A DNA stretch of 64,000 bases, taken from the NCBI RefSeq assembly GCF_019703855.1, contig NZ_AP024086.1:434001-498000 (forward strand). Reading direction: 5' to 3'. Source of the DNA: Desulfomarina profundi. Its GTDB lineage: Bacteria > Desulfobacterota > Desulfobulbia > Desulfobulbales > Desulfocapsaceae. Below, piece by piece: positions 18,116 to 28,437 of the stretch (position 1 is its first letter; the number at the start of each line of letters is the position of its first letter). A program made the translations under genes and the position numbers. The notes below the pieces were generated by a model, which searched no databases, was not told where the DNA came from, and saw only the letters and a list, made by a program, of their open reading frames with translations.

Positions 18116-19948
18116 ATGGTTTTTGAGGAACTATTGTTTGAGCTGGAAACGTTGACCATGGAACGTCGCCATTTTGTTAAAGGTATGGCTGTTGGTGGCG
18201 TTCTGCTTGGCCTGGGAATGTTGCCTCGCCGTATTTCTGCTGCCGAGAATAACAGTTCATGGCCACAGATCCCGGTCTTGAGAGGTACGGATTTCAACTT
18301 GACTATTGCATCACAGCAGGTGAACTTTACTGGAAAAACAAGGACTGCAACAGCTGTAAACGGGCACGTTCCCGGGCCGGTTCTACGTTGGAGAGAGGGA
18401 GACAGGGTCAGCCTGAAAGTGACTAATCATCTCGCCGAATCAAGTTCAATCCATTGGCATGGAATCATCCTGCCAAATGCCATGGATGGAGTGCCGGGAA
18501 TTAATTTCGCTGGTATTGAACCTGGAGAAAGCTATCACTATCAGTTTGATGTTCAGCAGAATGGTACATATTGGTACCACAGCCATTCAGGATTCCAGGA
18601 GCAGACAGGGCTTTATGGTCCTATCATAATTGATCCGCTGGAGCCGGAGCCCTTTGTCTATGACCGGGAACATGTCATCATGCTTTCAGACTGGTCGGAT
18701 GAAGACCCGAATACTCTCTATGCCCATCTGAAAAAGATGAGCGATTATTATAATTTTAACGAACGTACCGTTGGTGACCTGGTTCGTGATATCAGGGAAA
18801 AAGGATTGGTTGCCGCCTGGAACGGGCGCAGTATGTGGAACGGGATGCGTATGAGTGATCGGGATATTTCTGATGTCACAGGATATACCTATACCTATCT
18901 CATGAACGGTCAGACACCGGCAGCCGGCTGGAGCGGACTGTTTAAACGAGGAGAAAGGATTCGGCTACGATTTATCAATGGATCTGCCATGAGTTTTTTC
19001 GATGTTCGTATTCCTGGGTTGAAAATGACCGTTGTGGCAGCTGATGGACAGCATGTCGAACCGATAACCGTTGATGAGTTCCGGCTCGGAGTCGCCGAAA
19101 TTTATGATGTGATTGTTGAGCCCAACGATGATCGGGCCTATTGTATTTTTGCCCAGGCCATTGATCGGACAGGATATGCCAGAGGAACCCTGACGCCGGA
19201 TCCTGCTCTGACGGCAGAAGTTCCAGGGTTTGATCCTTATCCTGTTCTGACCATGACTGATATGGGAATGGATATGGCGGCAATGCAGGGTATGAACACC
19301 ATGAAGAGCATGACTGATAAGCAGTCAATGAATGCTATGGTGAAGAAACAGCCTATGAAGGGTATGGCTATGAAGGGTTCCGGGAAGGGGAAAAACAGGG
19401 AAGGTGCTGCAGGTGCGGGCAGTACTGCCCCCATAGTTCATAGTGAAACCGAGTTCGGGCCTCATGTTGATATGCGGGCAATGAACCCTCGGTATCGGCT
19501 TGATGATCCAGGTGTAGGATTGCGCAATAACGGTCGAAAAGTGCTGACTTATGCTGACCTGCGCAACCTTTATCCCACATCGGATCCCCGTGATCCCGGG
19601 AGGGAGATTCAACTTCATCTGACGGGCAATATGGCACGATACATGTGGTCCATCAACGGCATCAGGTACGAAGATGCCGAGCCGATAGCTTTTACTTATG
19701 GAGAACGGCTGCGTATAACCTTTGTCAATGATACCATGATGAATCACCCCATGCATCTGCACGGTATGTGGAGTGATCTGGAAACCGGCGATGGCCGTCA
19801 CATTCCTCGAAAACACACAGTTGTCGTTCAGCCTGGTTCAAAAATCAGTTATCTTGTAACAGCTGATGCCATGGGGGGATGGGCATTTCATTGCCATCTT
19901 CTGTATCATATGCTGGCCATGTTTCGTAAAGTTGTCGTAAGCAAGTGA
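18116..19948 (+). CDS. CopA/PcoA-type periplasmic multicopper oxidase (Tat substrate)
   Basis: ATG 18116 is chosen because GAGGAGGAG lies just upstream; a downstream ATG at MERRHFVKG is also possible. 610 residues. Twin-arginine signal (ERRHFVKGMAVGGVLLGLG), three cupredoxin domains, copper-binding motifs HWHG, WYHSHSGFQ, HPMHLHGMW and HCHLLYHMLAM. A Met-rich linker of about 40 residues (MDMAAMQGMNTMKSM...) lies near residues 380-425, a known trait of copper-resistance oxidases that helps bind Cu(I). It oxidises periplasmic Cu(I) to less toxic Cu(II). Its start is 34 bp after the ATPase stop, and CopB follows 9 bp on. Confidence 0.93.
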   Translation: MVFEELLFELETLTMERRHFVKGMAVGGVLLGLGMLPRRISAAENNSSWPQIPVLRGTDFNLTIASQQVNFTGKTRTATAVNGHVPGPVLRWREGDRVSLKVTNHLAESSSIHWHGIILPNAMDGVPGINFAGIEPGESYHYQFDVQQNGTYWYHSHSGFQEQTGLYGPIIIDPLEPEPFVYDREHVIMLSDWSDEDPNTLYAHLKKMSDYYNFNERTVGDLVRDIREKGLVAAWNGRSMWNGMRMSDRDISDVTGYTYTYLMNGQTPAAGWSGLFKRGERIRLRFINGSAMSFFDVRIPGLKMTVVAADGQHVEPITVDEFRLGVAEIYDVIVEPNDDRAYCIFAQAIDRTGYARGTLTPDPALTAEVPGFDPYPVLTMTDMGMDMAAMQGMNTMKSMTDKQSMNAMVKKQPMKGMAMKGSGKGKNREGAAGAGSTAPIVHSETEFGPHVDMRAMNPRYRLDDPGVGLRNNGRKVLTYADLRNLYPTSDPRDPGREIQLHLTGNMARYMWSINGIRYEDAEPIAFTYGERLRITFVNDTMMNHPMHLHGMWSDLETGDGRHIPRKHTVVVQPGSKISYLVTADAMGGWAFHCHLLYHMLAMFRKVVVSK

Positions 19949-19957
19949 GGTGAAAGG

Positions 19958-20662
19958 ATGAAAAAATATATAGCCGCAGCGGTGTGTTCAATGTTCTTGA
20001 GTAATCCCGCCTGGAGTGGTGAGATGATAGATGATCCCCTGTTGTCCATGGTGCTGATTGATCAAATGGAAGCCAGGGCAGGGGATGGCGATGACTTGTT
20101 TTCCTGGGATGCTGAGGGGTGGCTGGGGTACGATCTCAATAAATTCTGGATCAAAACTGAGGGTGAATATGTTGATGGACGTGGGGAAGATATTGAGCTG
20201 CAGGCTCTGTACTCCAGGGCCATTGCTCCGTTCTGGGATCTTCAGGTAGGTTGGAGGACTGATATCAGACCTCAACCCTCCCGCAACTGGCTGGCTCTCG
20301 GAGTTAAAGGATTGGCGCCTTATTTTTTCGATATTGATGCGGCGCTGTTTGTGGGTGAAAATGGTCAGACATCCGCCCGCCTGCAGGCCGAGTATGAATT
20401 TTTATTTACGCCTCGTCTGATTCTAGTACCCGACGTTGAACTCAATCTATATGGAAAAGATGATAAGAATGTTGGGATCGGTTCGGGTCTGTCGAATATT
20501 GAACTGGGATTACGGTTGCGATATGAGATCCGCAGGGAGTTTGCCCCTTATATCGGTATTAACTGGATTCATCTCTACGGTGATACTGCAGATTTTTCCC
20601 GTGACGACGGTCAGGATGACGACGATTTCCGGTTTGTATTTGGTGTGAGGGCCTGGTTTTAA
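19958..20662 (+). CDS. copB: CopB/PcoB-type outer-membrane copper-resistance protein
   Basis: 234 residues with a signal peptide (MKKYIAAAVCSMFLSNPAWS) and a beta-barrel ending in VRAWF. WDAEGWLGYDLNKFWIKTEG and LYSRAIAPFWDLQVGWR are hallmark CopB stretches. Many CopB proteins have a long Met/His-rich N-terminal region; here it is short, so the protein is near the lower end of the family range. It is thought to bind or sequester copper at the outer membrane with the CopA oxidase. Last gene of the ATPase-oxidase-copB operon, with AGGTG ahead of its ATG. Confidence 0.9.
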   Translation: MKKYIAAAVCSMFLSNPAWSGEMIDDPLLSMVLIDQMEARAGDGDDLFSWDAEGWLGYDLNKFWIKTEGEYVDGRGEDIELQALYSRAIAPFWDLQVGWRTDIRPQPSRNWLALGVKGLAPYFFDIDAALFVGENGQTSARLQAEYEFLFTPRLILVPDVELNLYGKDDKNVGIGSGLSNIELGLRLRYEIRREFAPYIGINWIHLYGDTADFSRDDGQDDDDFRFVFGVRAWF

Positions 20663-20674
20663 TCCGGGCACTTG

Positions 20675-22000
20675 TCAATACTGGAGGGTGTCTATACCGC
20701 TGTGAAAATATTTGTTGGTAATTTCAAGTAATTTTGCCTTCAATCCGCTCCTGTCACAGCTGGAATAATCATCGTAAAGCTTTTTGGAAATAGATGTGAA
20801 TTTTTCCAACAGGAGCGGATCGAAATGATGTGAGCTGTCCTGGGCCATAATCGTCATGGTTTTCTCATAGGAGAAGGGTTCTTTGTAGGGACGTTGGCTG
20901 GTGAGTGCGTCAAACACATCTGCAATGGCAAAAATCCGTGCATTGAGAGGAATTTTACCTGCCTTCAGTCCTGCAGGATAACCGCTGCCGTCATATTTTT
21001 CATGATGTGAGGCAACCACGTCTTGCGCATCCTTGAGCCAGCTTGACTGCTTTATGATGTCGATACCGTATTTGACATGCTTTTGCATGATTTCATGTTC
21101 TTGTGTTGAGAATTTTTCCTTGTTCAGTAAAATATTGTCGCGAATACCGATTTTTCCTACATCGTGTAAAAATGCGCCCTTGATAAGGCACTGCATCTGA
21201 TATTCATCCATGGTCAATAATTCTCCAAGAGAAACAGCATAAATCGTAACTCTATAATTATGCCGGTCAGTATCATTATCCCGTTTCGCAATAGCCGCGC
21301 CTAATGCTTCCATCGTTTCCAGGTGGGCATCAAGAAGAAAGGTTGAATAGTCAGCCAGTCGGTTTAGGAGATGGGTTATGACAGGATAGATGAGGAAAGC
21401 AGTCGCTAGAACGACTCCAATTACAAAAAGGACAGTCCGTATTGCCCGTTGATGAACAGCATGGATGGCCTGTTCTGAAAGGGAGAATATGCCCCGGAAG
21501 AATAGGTCGGGGTTGTTCTTTCCCATGGAGAACTTACTGAGGATGTCGATATATTGCTTTGAATTGATAGTAAAAGATTTGTATTCTGGTTGACCGGGTC
21601 GCGAGAAATCCGGGTTCCGGCGCAAATATTTTTTTATTCCAGCAAGGGCTGGATGGTTGATATGTTGATAGATGCCGATACGGTCGCGGTTCCTGCTGTA
21701 GAGGACAGCGTAAATAAATTCTCCTTCGCTGATATGGATATTTGTGTCGGGAGGATAATTAACGGCATCCTGCAAAACTGTCATCATGTCTGCGTCAGGT
21801 TTGCGCACCAGTTCCTTGAACCTTGCCTGGATTATATGTACTCTTGAAGTCGATGCCTGGATGACGGCATTGACAATCATATCCCTGGAGTGGAAATAAG
21901 AAATACCAGCGAACAGAAGAGTTACACCCAGTATCGTCAGGCCCAGGCGGAAGAGAAGTTTTCTGCGGATATATTTTTTTAAAAGTGGTTTTTTTGTCAT
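20675..22000 (-). CDS. Membrane HD-GYP domain protein (c-di-GMP phosphodiesterase type)
   Basis: 441 residues. TM1 about 15-35, periplasmic sensor segment to about 187, TM2 about 188-208, then an HD-GYP domain with HD at 279-280 (FLHDVGKIGIRD) and the full HHEKYDGSGYP motif (332-342). All hallmark residues look present, so hydrolysis of c-di-GMP is likely. It converges on copB with only 12 bp between the stops and has no obvious tie to the copper genes. Confidence 0.88.
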   Translation of the reverse strand: MTKKPLLKKYIRRKLLFRLGLTILGVTLLFAGISYFHSRDMIVNAVIQASTSRVHIIQARFKELVRKPDADMMTVLQDAVNYPPDTNIHISEGEFIYAVLYSRNRDRIGIYQHINHPALAGIKKYLRRNPDFSRPGQPEYKSFTINSKQYIDILSKFSMGKNNPDLFFRGIFSLSEQAIHAVHQRAIRTVLFVIGVVLATAFLIYPVITHLLNRLADYSTFLLDAHLETMEALGAAIAKRDNDTDRHNYRVTIYAVSLGELLTMDEYQMQCLIKGAFLHDVGKIGIRDNILLNKEKFSTQEHEIMQKHVKYGIDIIKQSSWLKDAQDVVASHHEKYDGSGYPAGLKAGKIPLNARIFAIADVFDALTSQRPYKEPFSYEKTMTIMAQDSSHHFDPLLLEKFTSISKKLYDDYSSCDRSGLKAKLLEITNKYFHSGIDTLQY

Positions 22001-22023
22001 GAATTATCCATTCTCTCTGAAAA

Positions 22024-22058
22024 TTTTGAAGCTGACGCCGCCTGAACTGATGAGAAAT
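22024..22058. repeat. 35-bp direct repeat, copy 1
   Basis: A 35-base stretch containing CTGACGCCGCCTGAACTGAT recurs at 23730-23764 in the same orientation with one mismatch. This copy lies just upstream of the HD-GYP gene. The copies bracket a degraded outer-membrane gene and a small secreted-protein gene. Confidence 0.8.
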
Positions 22059-22190
22059 GCGGGTTGACAGCGCTCAGATTTATCATAATCGTCTTGTTTT
22101 TAGACGATTGTTCCGCCGAGTGTGTAAAAAATATGTACACTTCTTCAGAGAGTCACGAACTGATGGAAAAGAGAATCTTGAGGTTGTCGA

Positions 22191-22893
22191 TCAGAAAACC
22201 ACAGTAAACTGCAGCCAGAATTTTCTGGTGTCCATCTTATAATCGCTGGCGTTGTAGTCAGCGTAAACAGCCTGTAATATATAGTGACTGCCGAATTTTT
22301 TTGTCAGCATTGCATCAAATTCGTTTCCATAGTCGCTGTTCCCTTCATCTGCCCGGAAATCATGATAAATAAGATCCAGTTTAATCCCGGCGAGGGTGCT
22401 GCTGAGAATCCCGTATATATCACGGAGTCCATCCGGGGGAGTTGTCAGAAACAGGTCGGCCCATCCATTGAAACCATGGTTTGTGCCCAGGGGGGTTTTA
22501 AAAGAAACACCATGGTCGGCTCCTAAAACTTCATAGGCAAATTTACCGCTGATATCTGTTACCAGGGATTTGCTGAGGGGTGAAGTTATTCCGGCCATAA
22601 TATGAAAATAGTACGCCCCGTAGTTGCTCGGGTTATCCTGAAAGAATTGGAGTCATGTAAACCCAGGCGAAGACGAACAGGATCACCAGTGGTGGTTTTA
22701 CGGCCATCTTGATCCACGTGTTCAAGGCGATAGCGCAGGTTGATATTTACTTTTCCCCAGTCACCCTGCAGGACATTTGCGAGCTGGCTCCTCTGGCTTT
22801 TGTCCGTTGCCGAAGCTGGGGCTATAGATGTGCTGATCAGCAGAAGTATGATTGTTTCTGGAAGTATAAGACAGTTGCTGAATACTTTTTCAT
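22191..22893 (-). pseudogene. Alginate-export-like outer-membrane protein, internally deleted
   Basis: The N-terminus starts at ATG 22893 behind GAGGAAG: MKKYSATVLYF, then after one lost base (CC at 22860-22861) a signal peptide ILLLISTSIAPASA and NLRYRLEHVDQDGRKTT...VRLRLGL. The family would continue for some 200 residues of barrel, but here it jumps out of frame to QDNPSNYGAYYFHIMAGIT and the normal C-terminal part (FNGWADLFLTTPPDGL...KFWLQFTVVF). The missing middle makes this a true pseudogene. The intact C-terminal frame covers 22191-22598. Family assigned from the C-terminal pattern. Confidence 0.7.
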
Positions 22894-22975
22894 TGCTCTT
22901 CCTCTGTCGGAAAAATTTGAGAAATCTGCAGCTCCATGAGCTCTTTCTGTCTATCTGAATGTACGGGCTTCCGTG

Positions 22976-23563
22976 TTAAAACTCCAGAAACGGAATCATT
23001 CTCGGCCTTTCATTTTTATCAATCGGGAAAAAACGTAATGATGTTTCATCAATATCATCAAAATGATCTGTTTTCAGCTTGTTTGATATGGGTCCGTAAT
23101 AAAAGGCCAGTTTCATTTTCCCTGTAATTTGATCAGTTTTTAATTTTATAATTACATCCTTATATTTCCATTTAAGAATTGTCTGTCGGTCTCTTTCGGA
23201 TGCATGCCTGTTTGGAAAACCAGTAATTAATTTCGTGTCCGGGAGGCCATACTTTTGTTTCATATGATACCTGATCCTGTTATATGCTTCGGGAGTATCA
23301 ATACCGATATACACCGCAAAAAAGGCATCTTTGTAAAAACCGAGAATGACGTTATTTATCGATATATCATCAATAGTATATGATACGGTGGGATCTGAGC
23401 AGTAGATTATGTCTTTTCTGGTGGAGAGTTCCATCAATGTTCTGTACTGGGATATATTTTCACCCCACTGATAATTCATAAATCCATTCTGCAGTTCACC
23501 AGCTGTGGCAATGCTTGTGTATGCCAGCGCGAAGATGGTTGTTAACAGCATCAATTTTTTCAT
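22976..23563 (-). CDS. Secreted protein of unknown function
   Basis: ATG 23563 (MKKLMLLTTIFALAYTS) is preferred over 23626, since AGGCAGGG lies upstream and a signal peptide ending in ATAG starts there. 195 residues, mixed alpha/beta, with two central Cys candidates and lines such as NGFMNYQWGENISQY. The pattern (GFRG/NYQWG..., then predicted changes in a residue-rich core) resembles small periplasmic proteins annotated only as hypothetical; I do not recognise a defined family. It lies between the two pseudogenes and inside the 35-bp repeats. Confidence 0.6.
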   Translation of the reverse strand: MKKLMLLTTIFALAYTSIATAGELQNGFMNYQWGENISQYRTLMELSTRKDIIYCSDPTVSYTIDDISINNVILGFYKDAFFAVYIGIDTPEAYNRIRYHMKQKYGLPDTKLITGFPNRHASERDRQTILKWKYKDVIIKLKTDQITGKMKLAFYYGPISNKLKTDHFDDIDETSLRFFPIDKNERPRMIPFLEF

Positions 23564-23729
23564 TTTCCCTGCCTTTAATGAGTAAAAGTTTAATAGATGA
23601 CTTCCATTCAGCAATAATCGTGCCAAATATTGTTGAGGATGCTGGGGTAATGAGTTGTATCTGTTTACCCATATTCCTCATGAACATTGTCTTGATTTTA
23701 GTATGGTTTCGTACATCCAAAAAGATACC

Positions 23730-23764
23730 TTTTGAACCTGACGCCGCCTGAACTGATGAGAAAT
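23730..23764. repeat. 35-bp direct repeat, copy 2
   Basis: Second copy of the repeat at 22024-22058, one mismatch, same orientation, lying just past the end of the antiporter remnant. Confidence 0.8.
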
Positions 23765-23769
23765 ACCGG

Positions 23770-24652
23770 TTAAGGATTGTTCTGTTTGATTTGGTTGTTT
23801 TTCTGTTGTATTTTTCGCCCAAAGTTGTCTGCCCAGAAATGGGCAGTAATACCATGGAGCAGGATGCTGGCAAAAACAGTCAAAGTGATAACTCTGGCCA
23901 GGCCCGATTCGTGCAGGAGTCCAGCGTCAAACGCAATTACACAGAAAACGATACTTGCCAGTCCTCTTGGCCCAAACCAGCCTATGAAGAGTTTTGTCTC
24001 AGTTTTCAGGCCAAGACCTGTTAAGGATAGCTACCGCGACCAGAGCCACGCCTGCTAGCCCACCAATACAGATTTCTCGGATAAATTGAGAGAGAACCAT
24101 ACCTGCTAAACTCCTTTCGTCAGACGGTTCTGTTGCCAATTCAAGAAAAATGATGAGTACTGGGACACATATACCATCGTTTAATCCGCTTTCAATATTC
24201 AGTCTTTCACGATAGCGCAGGGGAACATTACTGTTTGTTATTACAGGTTTGCCAAGGGCCGCATCGGTTGGAGCCAGGATTACAGCGAGGATGATAATTT
24301 CGAACCATGGCATTGAGTCAAAAAGGACTGTTCCGGTAAGAAAACCGAACAGGATGGTCAGAGGCAGTCCAACCAGGAGAAGGCGTACAGGGATTTTCAT
24401 GTTTTTTTTCAAAGCGGCCTGGTTGGTGTTGGCTGCGTCTGTGAACAAAATGAGGGCCAGGGTGAGCTCGGCCAGAGACTTGATTGTTGCGGAGTCTGCT
24501 GCCAGGGGAAGCAGGTTAAATCCCCTGGGGCCAACGGCAACTCCGAAAGCACAGAAAATTATAGGCCCGCTGACCCAACTCTGTTCGATTTTTTCGCTGA
24601 CAAGGCTGTAACTGATGGTAAACAGGGCCAGAACAGCAAGAGTTTCATACAT
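23770..24652 (-). pseudogene. CPA1/NhaP-type cation:proton antiporter, internally deleted
   Basis: ATG 24652 has GGAG eight bases upstream. The first 208 or so residues show the normal fold (TM1-6; APTDAALGKPV and NIESGLNDGICVP are hallmark antiporter sites). After VALVAVAIL the family's next roughly 110 residues are missing and the frame shifts to TGLGLKTETKLFIGWFGPRGLASIVF, the expected late TM region, which runs to a stop at 23770. As read, the first frame stops at 23999. Deletion plus frame change would abolish the second half of the transport domain, so the gene is dead. Confidence 0.75.
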
Positions 24653-24794
24653 GAAAATACTCCTTTAAAATGTCTGGTGGTATTGTTTGTGAGTATCTGT
24701 AAACGATTCCTGCAAAAAGTAGACCTGCCTGTTCCTGTTCATAGGGCAAGCCAGTCTGTCGAAAAGAAAGTTCTTGAAGTTTTTTCTGAACGGT

Positions 24795-24827
24795 TATACT
24801 GTTAAACAAAACACAGTTTTGTTTAAC
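24795..24827 (+). promoter_or_regulatory. Promoter -10 and perfect palindromic operator of the oxidoreductase operon
   Basis: TATACT (24795-24800) is followed directly by a 27-bp perfect palindrome (24801-24827): GTTAAACAAAAC, ACA, GTTTTGTTTAAC. An operator overlapping the start point fits a repressor. The XRE-cupin gene that ends the operon is the natural candidate. It lies about 100 bp before ATG 24926. Confidence 0.6.
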
Positions 24828-24925
24828 GAAACAATCTTGATCGGTTTCCGTTCATTTCAATGCATCTAAACTGTGTCTTGTCCTGATATTGCGTTCCAAC
24901 CGAAAATCACTCCACAGGAGAGCCT

Positions 24926-27207
24926 ATGGACGAACGGATTGCCAACCTGAGTCAGAGAAAAAAAGGGGAGGGTGAAGATGTCCCGGAGGCGATTACCTTG
25001 CCGCTTGAGATCCGCGTTCATGGGCGGGGTGGTCAAGGTGGTGTGACCTGCGCCAAACTCATTGCGGCGGTTTACGCCCAGCTTGGTCTCAATGTTCAGA
25101 CATTCGGTGATTATGGTGCCGAACGATCCGGTGCACCAGTCAGAGCATTCACAAGAGTTGATCGGGAAGTTATTAAAAACCGCAACAAGGTTTATCGTCC
25201 AGATCATCTGCTGGTTCTGGATCCGGGGCTGCTTGGACCGTCCCTCCTTGATGGTGTAACTGGTGGAGCGAGCATGTTGATCAACTCCACTGCATCACCT
25301 CAAGACCTGAGAAAGCAATATCCCGGTTACCGGCTGGGTGTCGTAGATGCTACGTCCATTGCCAGGGAACATGGGATCGGCACCAGTGCTGTTGTCATTA
25401 TCAATACGACAGTGGTGGGGGCATATGCTGCGCTGACTGGTCTGCCCATGGAGGCAGTGCAACGGGCATATGCTTTTTTCAATCTGGAAGATGATTTTGA
25501 AGCGGCCCTGGAAGCGAGCAGAATAATCACGGTTTTTGAACCATTCCGACAATCGGCTGAGCAGCAGGCTGCCGGCGCGGAGGGAACTGTCTGTCTCGGT
25601 TCTGTTCTTCCGATGACAGAACATCTTCGTGATATTCCGACAGAACTGAAAACAGGCGCCTGGGCGACCCAGTCCCCCGATATCAGGAATATGGCGCACC
25701 CTGTTCGATTGCATGTCCCGCAGGAAATGATGTGGTCGGTTTCATTCAGGCTTTAAAAGATGAAGGTGTTGAAAAAGCTGCAGAACTTCTTATGAAAACC
25801 CAGGCTCTGCCGGGAGTTTGCGGACGGGTTTGTCCTGCACCCTGCATGACGGCCTGCAACAGAGATTTCTTTGATGGACCGGTAAATATTCGCAGTCTTG
25901 AGAGATGGGTCGCCGATAATGAAAATCTGGAAATCATACCGGAAAATGATCCACAACCACTCAAATTTGCAGTAGTCGGCAGTGGCCCTGCGGGTCTGAG
26001 TTGCGCGTTTCACCTGGCTCTTTCAGGTCAGCAGGTGACTTTATACGAAAAATCGGAGAAGCTGGGCGGTGTTCTGCGAAACGGAATTCCAGCATACAGG
26101 CTACCCGAAGATGTACTTGATCATGATATTTCCAGAATAGTGAAACTCGGCGTGGAGACCGTATGTACGGCTTCTGTAGATAAAAAAGAACTGGAACGTC
26201 TCAGCCGGGATAATGATGCCGTCATTGTCTGCAAGGGGCTGGGGGCGCCCTTTGCAATAGGAGCAGCAGGAGAAGAGCTTGATGGAGTCCGCCAGGGGCT
26301 TGAATACCTGGCCGGTTGCAGGGAAGAAAAGCAACATCCTCCCTTAACTGGTACGGTTGTGGTCATTGGAGGTGGAAATACGGCGATAGACTGTGCCAGA
26401 ACAGCCCTGCGCTCAGGCGCATCGCTGGTCAAACTGGTGTATAGACGAAGCCGTGAAGAGATGCCGGCAATTCAGGAAGAGATTGAGGAAGCATCGCGTG
26501 AAGGAGTACAGATCCTCACCCAGAGGCAGCCGGTGGCATTTATCGGTGGCAGCGTTGTACGTGGAATTGTTGTAGCCGAGGTGGAACCGGGTGAAGCGGA
26601 AGAGGATGGACGGCACAGGCCGGTGGTGACTGATCGAACCATGGAAATAAGCTGCGATACGGTTCTGCTGGCCCTTGGCCAGAGACAGGATTTGGAGCTG
26701 CTGCCCGAGGGCTGGACGATAGAGAACGGCAGAGCCGTAAAGGAAAATGACTTACTCAATGTCTGGTTTGCAGGAGACTGCCTGACTGGAGATGGTACGG
26801 TAGCACATGCCATCGGCAATGGGCGAAGGACTGCATTTGCAGCACTGGCTGTGTGCAGCGGAAAGGAAATTGGTCAGGAAAAGAGCTATAAGTCCATAGT
26901 GGCACCGGCTCATATCCGTTTTTCTCATTTTCCGGTGATTCAACAGCACAGGGACCGTCATCGCCAGGTGCCCTCGTGGAAGAATGATTTTGAGGAAGTG
27001 AATCTTGGTCTGCCAGGACCTGGGGAAGCTGAGAGATGTTTTTCCTGTGGCCGCTGTACCTCCTGTGATACCTGCCTGGTCTATTGCCCGGAAGGAATAA
27101 TCTTTCGGGACGGTGTTGGGTATTCCATTGACCAGGAATATTGCAAAGGGTGCGGGATCTGTGTAGCTGAATGTCCAAGAAGGGCAATGGAGATGATTGA
27201 AAAATAG
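24926..27207 (+). CDS. Fused 2-oxoacid:acceptor oxidoreductase gamma / GltD-like flavoprotein / ferredoxin (frameshifted as read)
   Basis: ATG 24926 follows AGGAG. Part 1 (about 1-225) is the gamma subunit (HGRGGQGGVTCAKL, GDYGAERSGAPV). Part 2 (about 265-690) is a GltD-type NAD(P)H-FAD protein with N-terminal Fe-S cysteines (LPGVCGRVCPAPCMTAC), FAD motif GSGPAGLSCAF and NAD(P) motif GGGNTAIDCAR. Part 3 is a two-cluster ferredoxin (CFSCGRCTSCDTCLVYCP, CKGCGICVAECP). As read it is broken at 25723-25724; one added G gives HVPQGNDVVGFIQALK and a single 760-residue chain. Otherwise the parts are 24926-25756 and 25732-27207. The fusion should link 2-oxoacid oxidation directly to NAD(P)H. Confidence 0.85.
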
Positions 27208-27271
27208 AGAGGTTACACTGAGTTTCAGGATGTAATCCGAACACCATTATGTTCAACAGAAGAGGAATAAT

Positions 27272-28437
27272 ATGCCGGTTGAACTGATCAGCGCAAATCA
27301 TGGAGCGGGTCTTGCCGCGACGCTTGCAGGAAGGGCCAACCGTACAGGTCGCGGATTTTGTTGTGGGGTTTATCCCATAACTCCTGCGACTGATTGTATG
27401 GAATATCTCTGTGCTCAGGAAATTGAGAAGAGTAAAGTGGTGAGAGTAGAGAGTGAACACAGTGCCATGGGGGTCTGTATTGGTGCATCTGCAACAGGGG
27501 CCAGAAGTTTTACGACCACTTCATCCAACGGGCTTGCCTATATGGCTGAGAACTGTGTAACTGCCGCCAGTCTGAGATTACCCATTGTGCTGGTTGTAGC
27601 TAACAGAACCATGGGACCGCCCTGGAATATATGGGCTGATCATGGAGATTCTCTCATGTTGCGGGATCTCGGCTGGATACAGATCTACTGTGCCGATAAC
27701 CAGGAAGTTTTCGACACTGTCCTTTTCGGCTTTCGACTGGCGGAGAATGCGGAAGTGATGATGCCCCTTATGGTCTGCATGGATGGATTCACCCTTTCCC
27801 ACACTATTGCCCAGATAAATGTACCGGAACAGGATATGGTAGACCGTTTTCTGCCGATTACCACTGTTCCGCACCAGTTGGGATCCACCCCCCATGCTCT
27901 TGGACAGATTGAGGTGGCCCACCAGGTTGCTTCCCATCGCCGGCAGCATCATGAGGCGATGGAGAAGGTGTTTCATGTTTACACTGACATCCAGGATGAA
28001 TTTCAACAGATCATGGATCGATCATTGCCTGACCCTGTGGTTTCCTACAGGATTGAAGATGCCGAAAGCGTGATTATTTCCATGGGAACCATCGGTGCGA
28101 CAGCCGAACAGGTTGTTGATGATCTGCGTGAGAAAGGACAGCGGGTTGGCTCTCTCCGGTTGCGGATGTTTCGGCCGTTTCCGATGAAAAGCATCAGGGA
28201 AAATCTGAAAACAGCAAGGCGGGTAGCTGTTATTGACAGAGATATCAGTCTCGGGTTTGGCGGTGTCCTCTGGGGCGAGATAAAGGCTGTCGGCAGCAGA
28301 AACGGGTTGATTATCCAGAATTATATGATGGGTATCGGCGGGGGGATGTCAGGCCGCAGCATATTCGCAGGATTCTGACGGATCTGGCCGGGCGGAAGCA
28401 GACCGGTGATCCTGTTATCATGGAGGAACTGCAATGA
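27272..28437 (+). CDS. porA: 2-oxoacid:ferredoxin oxidoreductase alpha subunit (frameshifted near the end as read)
   Basis: ATG 27272 after AGAGGAATAAT. 388 residues once corrected: pyrimidine-binding domain start (ANHGAGLAATLAGRANRTGRG), YPITPAT substrate loop, EHSAMGVCIGAS, and the transketolase-C-like domain (EDAESVIISMGTIG). As read the frame ends at 28378 with GMSGRSIFAGF. One added G in the six-G run at 28340-28345 gives GDVRPQHIRRILTDLAG and a stop at 28437 that overlaps the beta-subunit ATG by four bases, strong support for the correction. Probably pyruvate or a branched/aryl 2-oxoacid; the substrate is not determinable. Confidence 0.87.

Noticed and set aside
23826-23845. Another TGCCCA...TGGGCA palindrome resembling the 17-bp activator site
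   Set aside because: It lies inside the surviving C-terminal coding part of the antiporter remnant (codes for AHFWAD), has a different centre, and no sigma-54 promoter faces away from it at the right distance.
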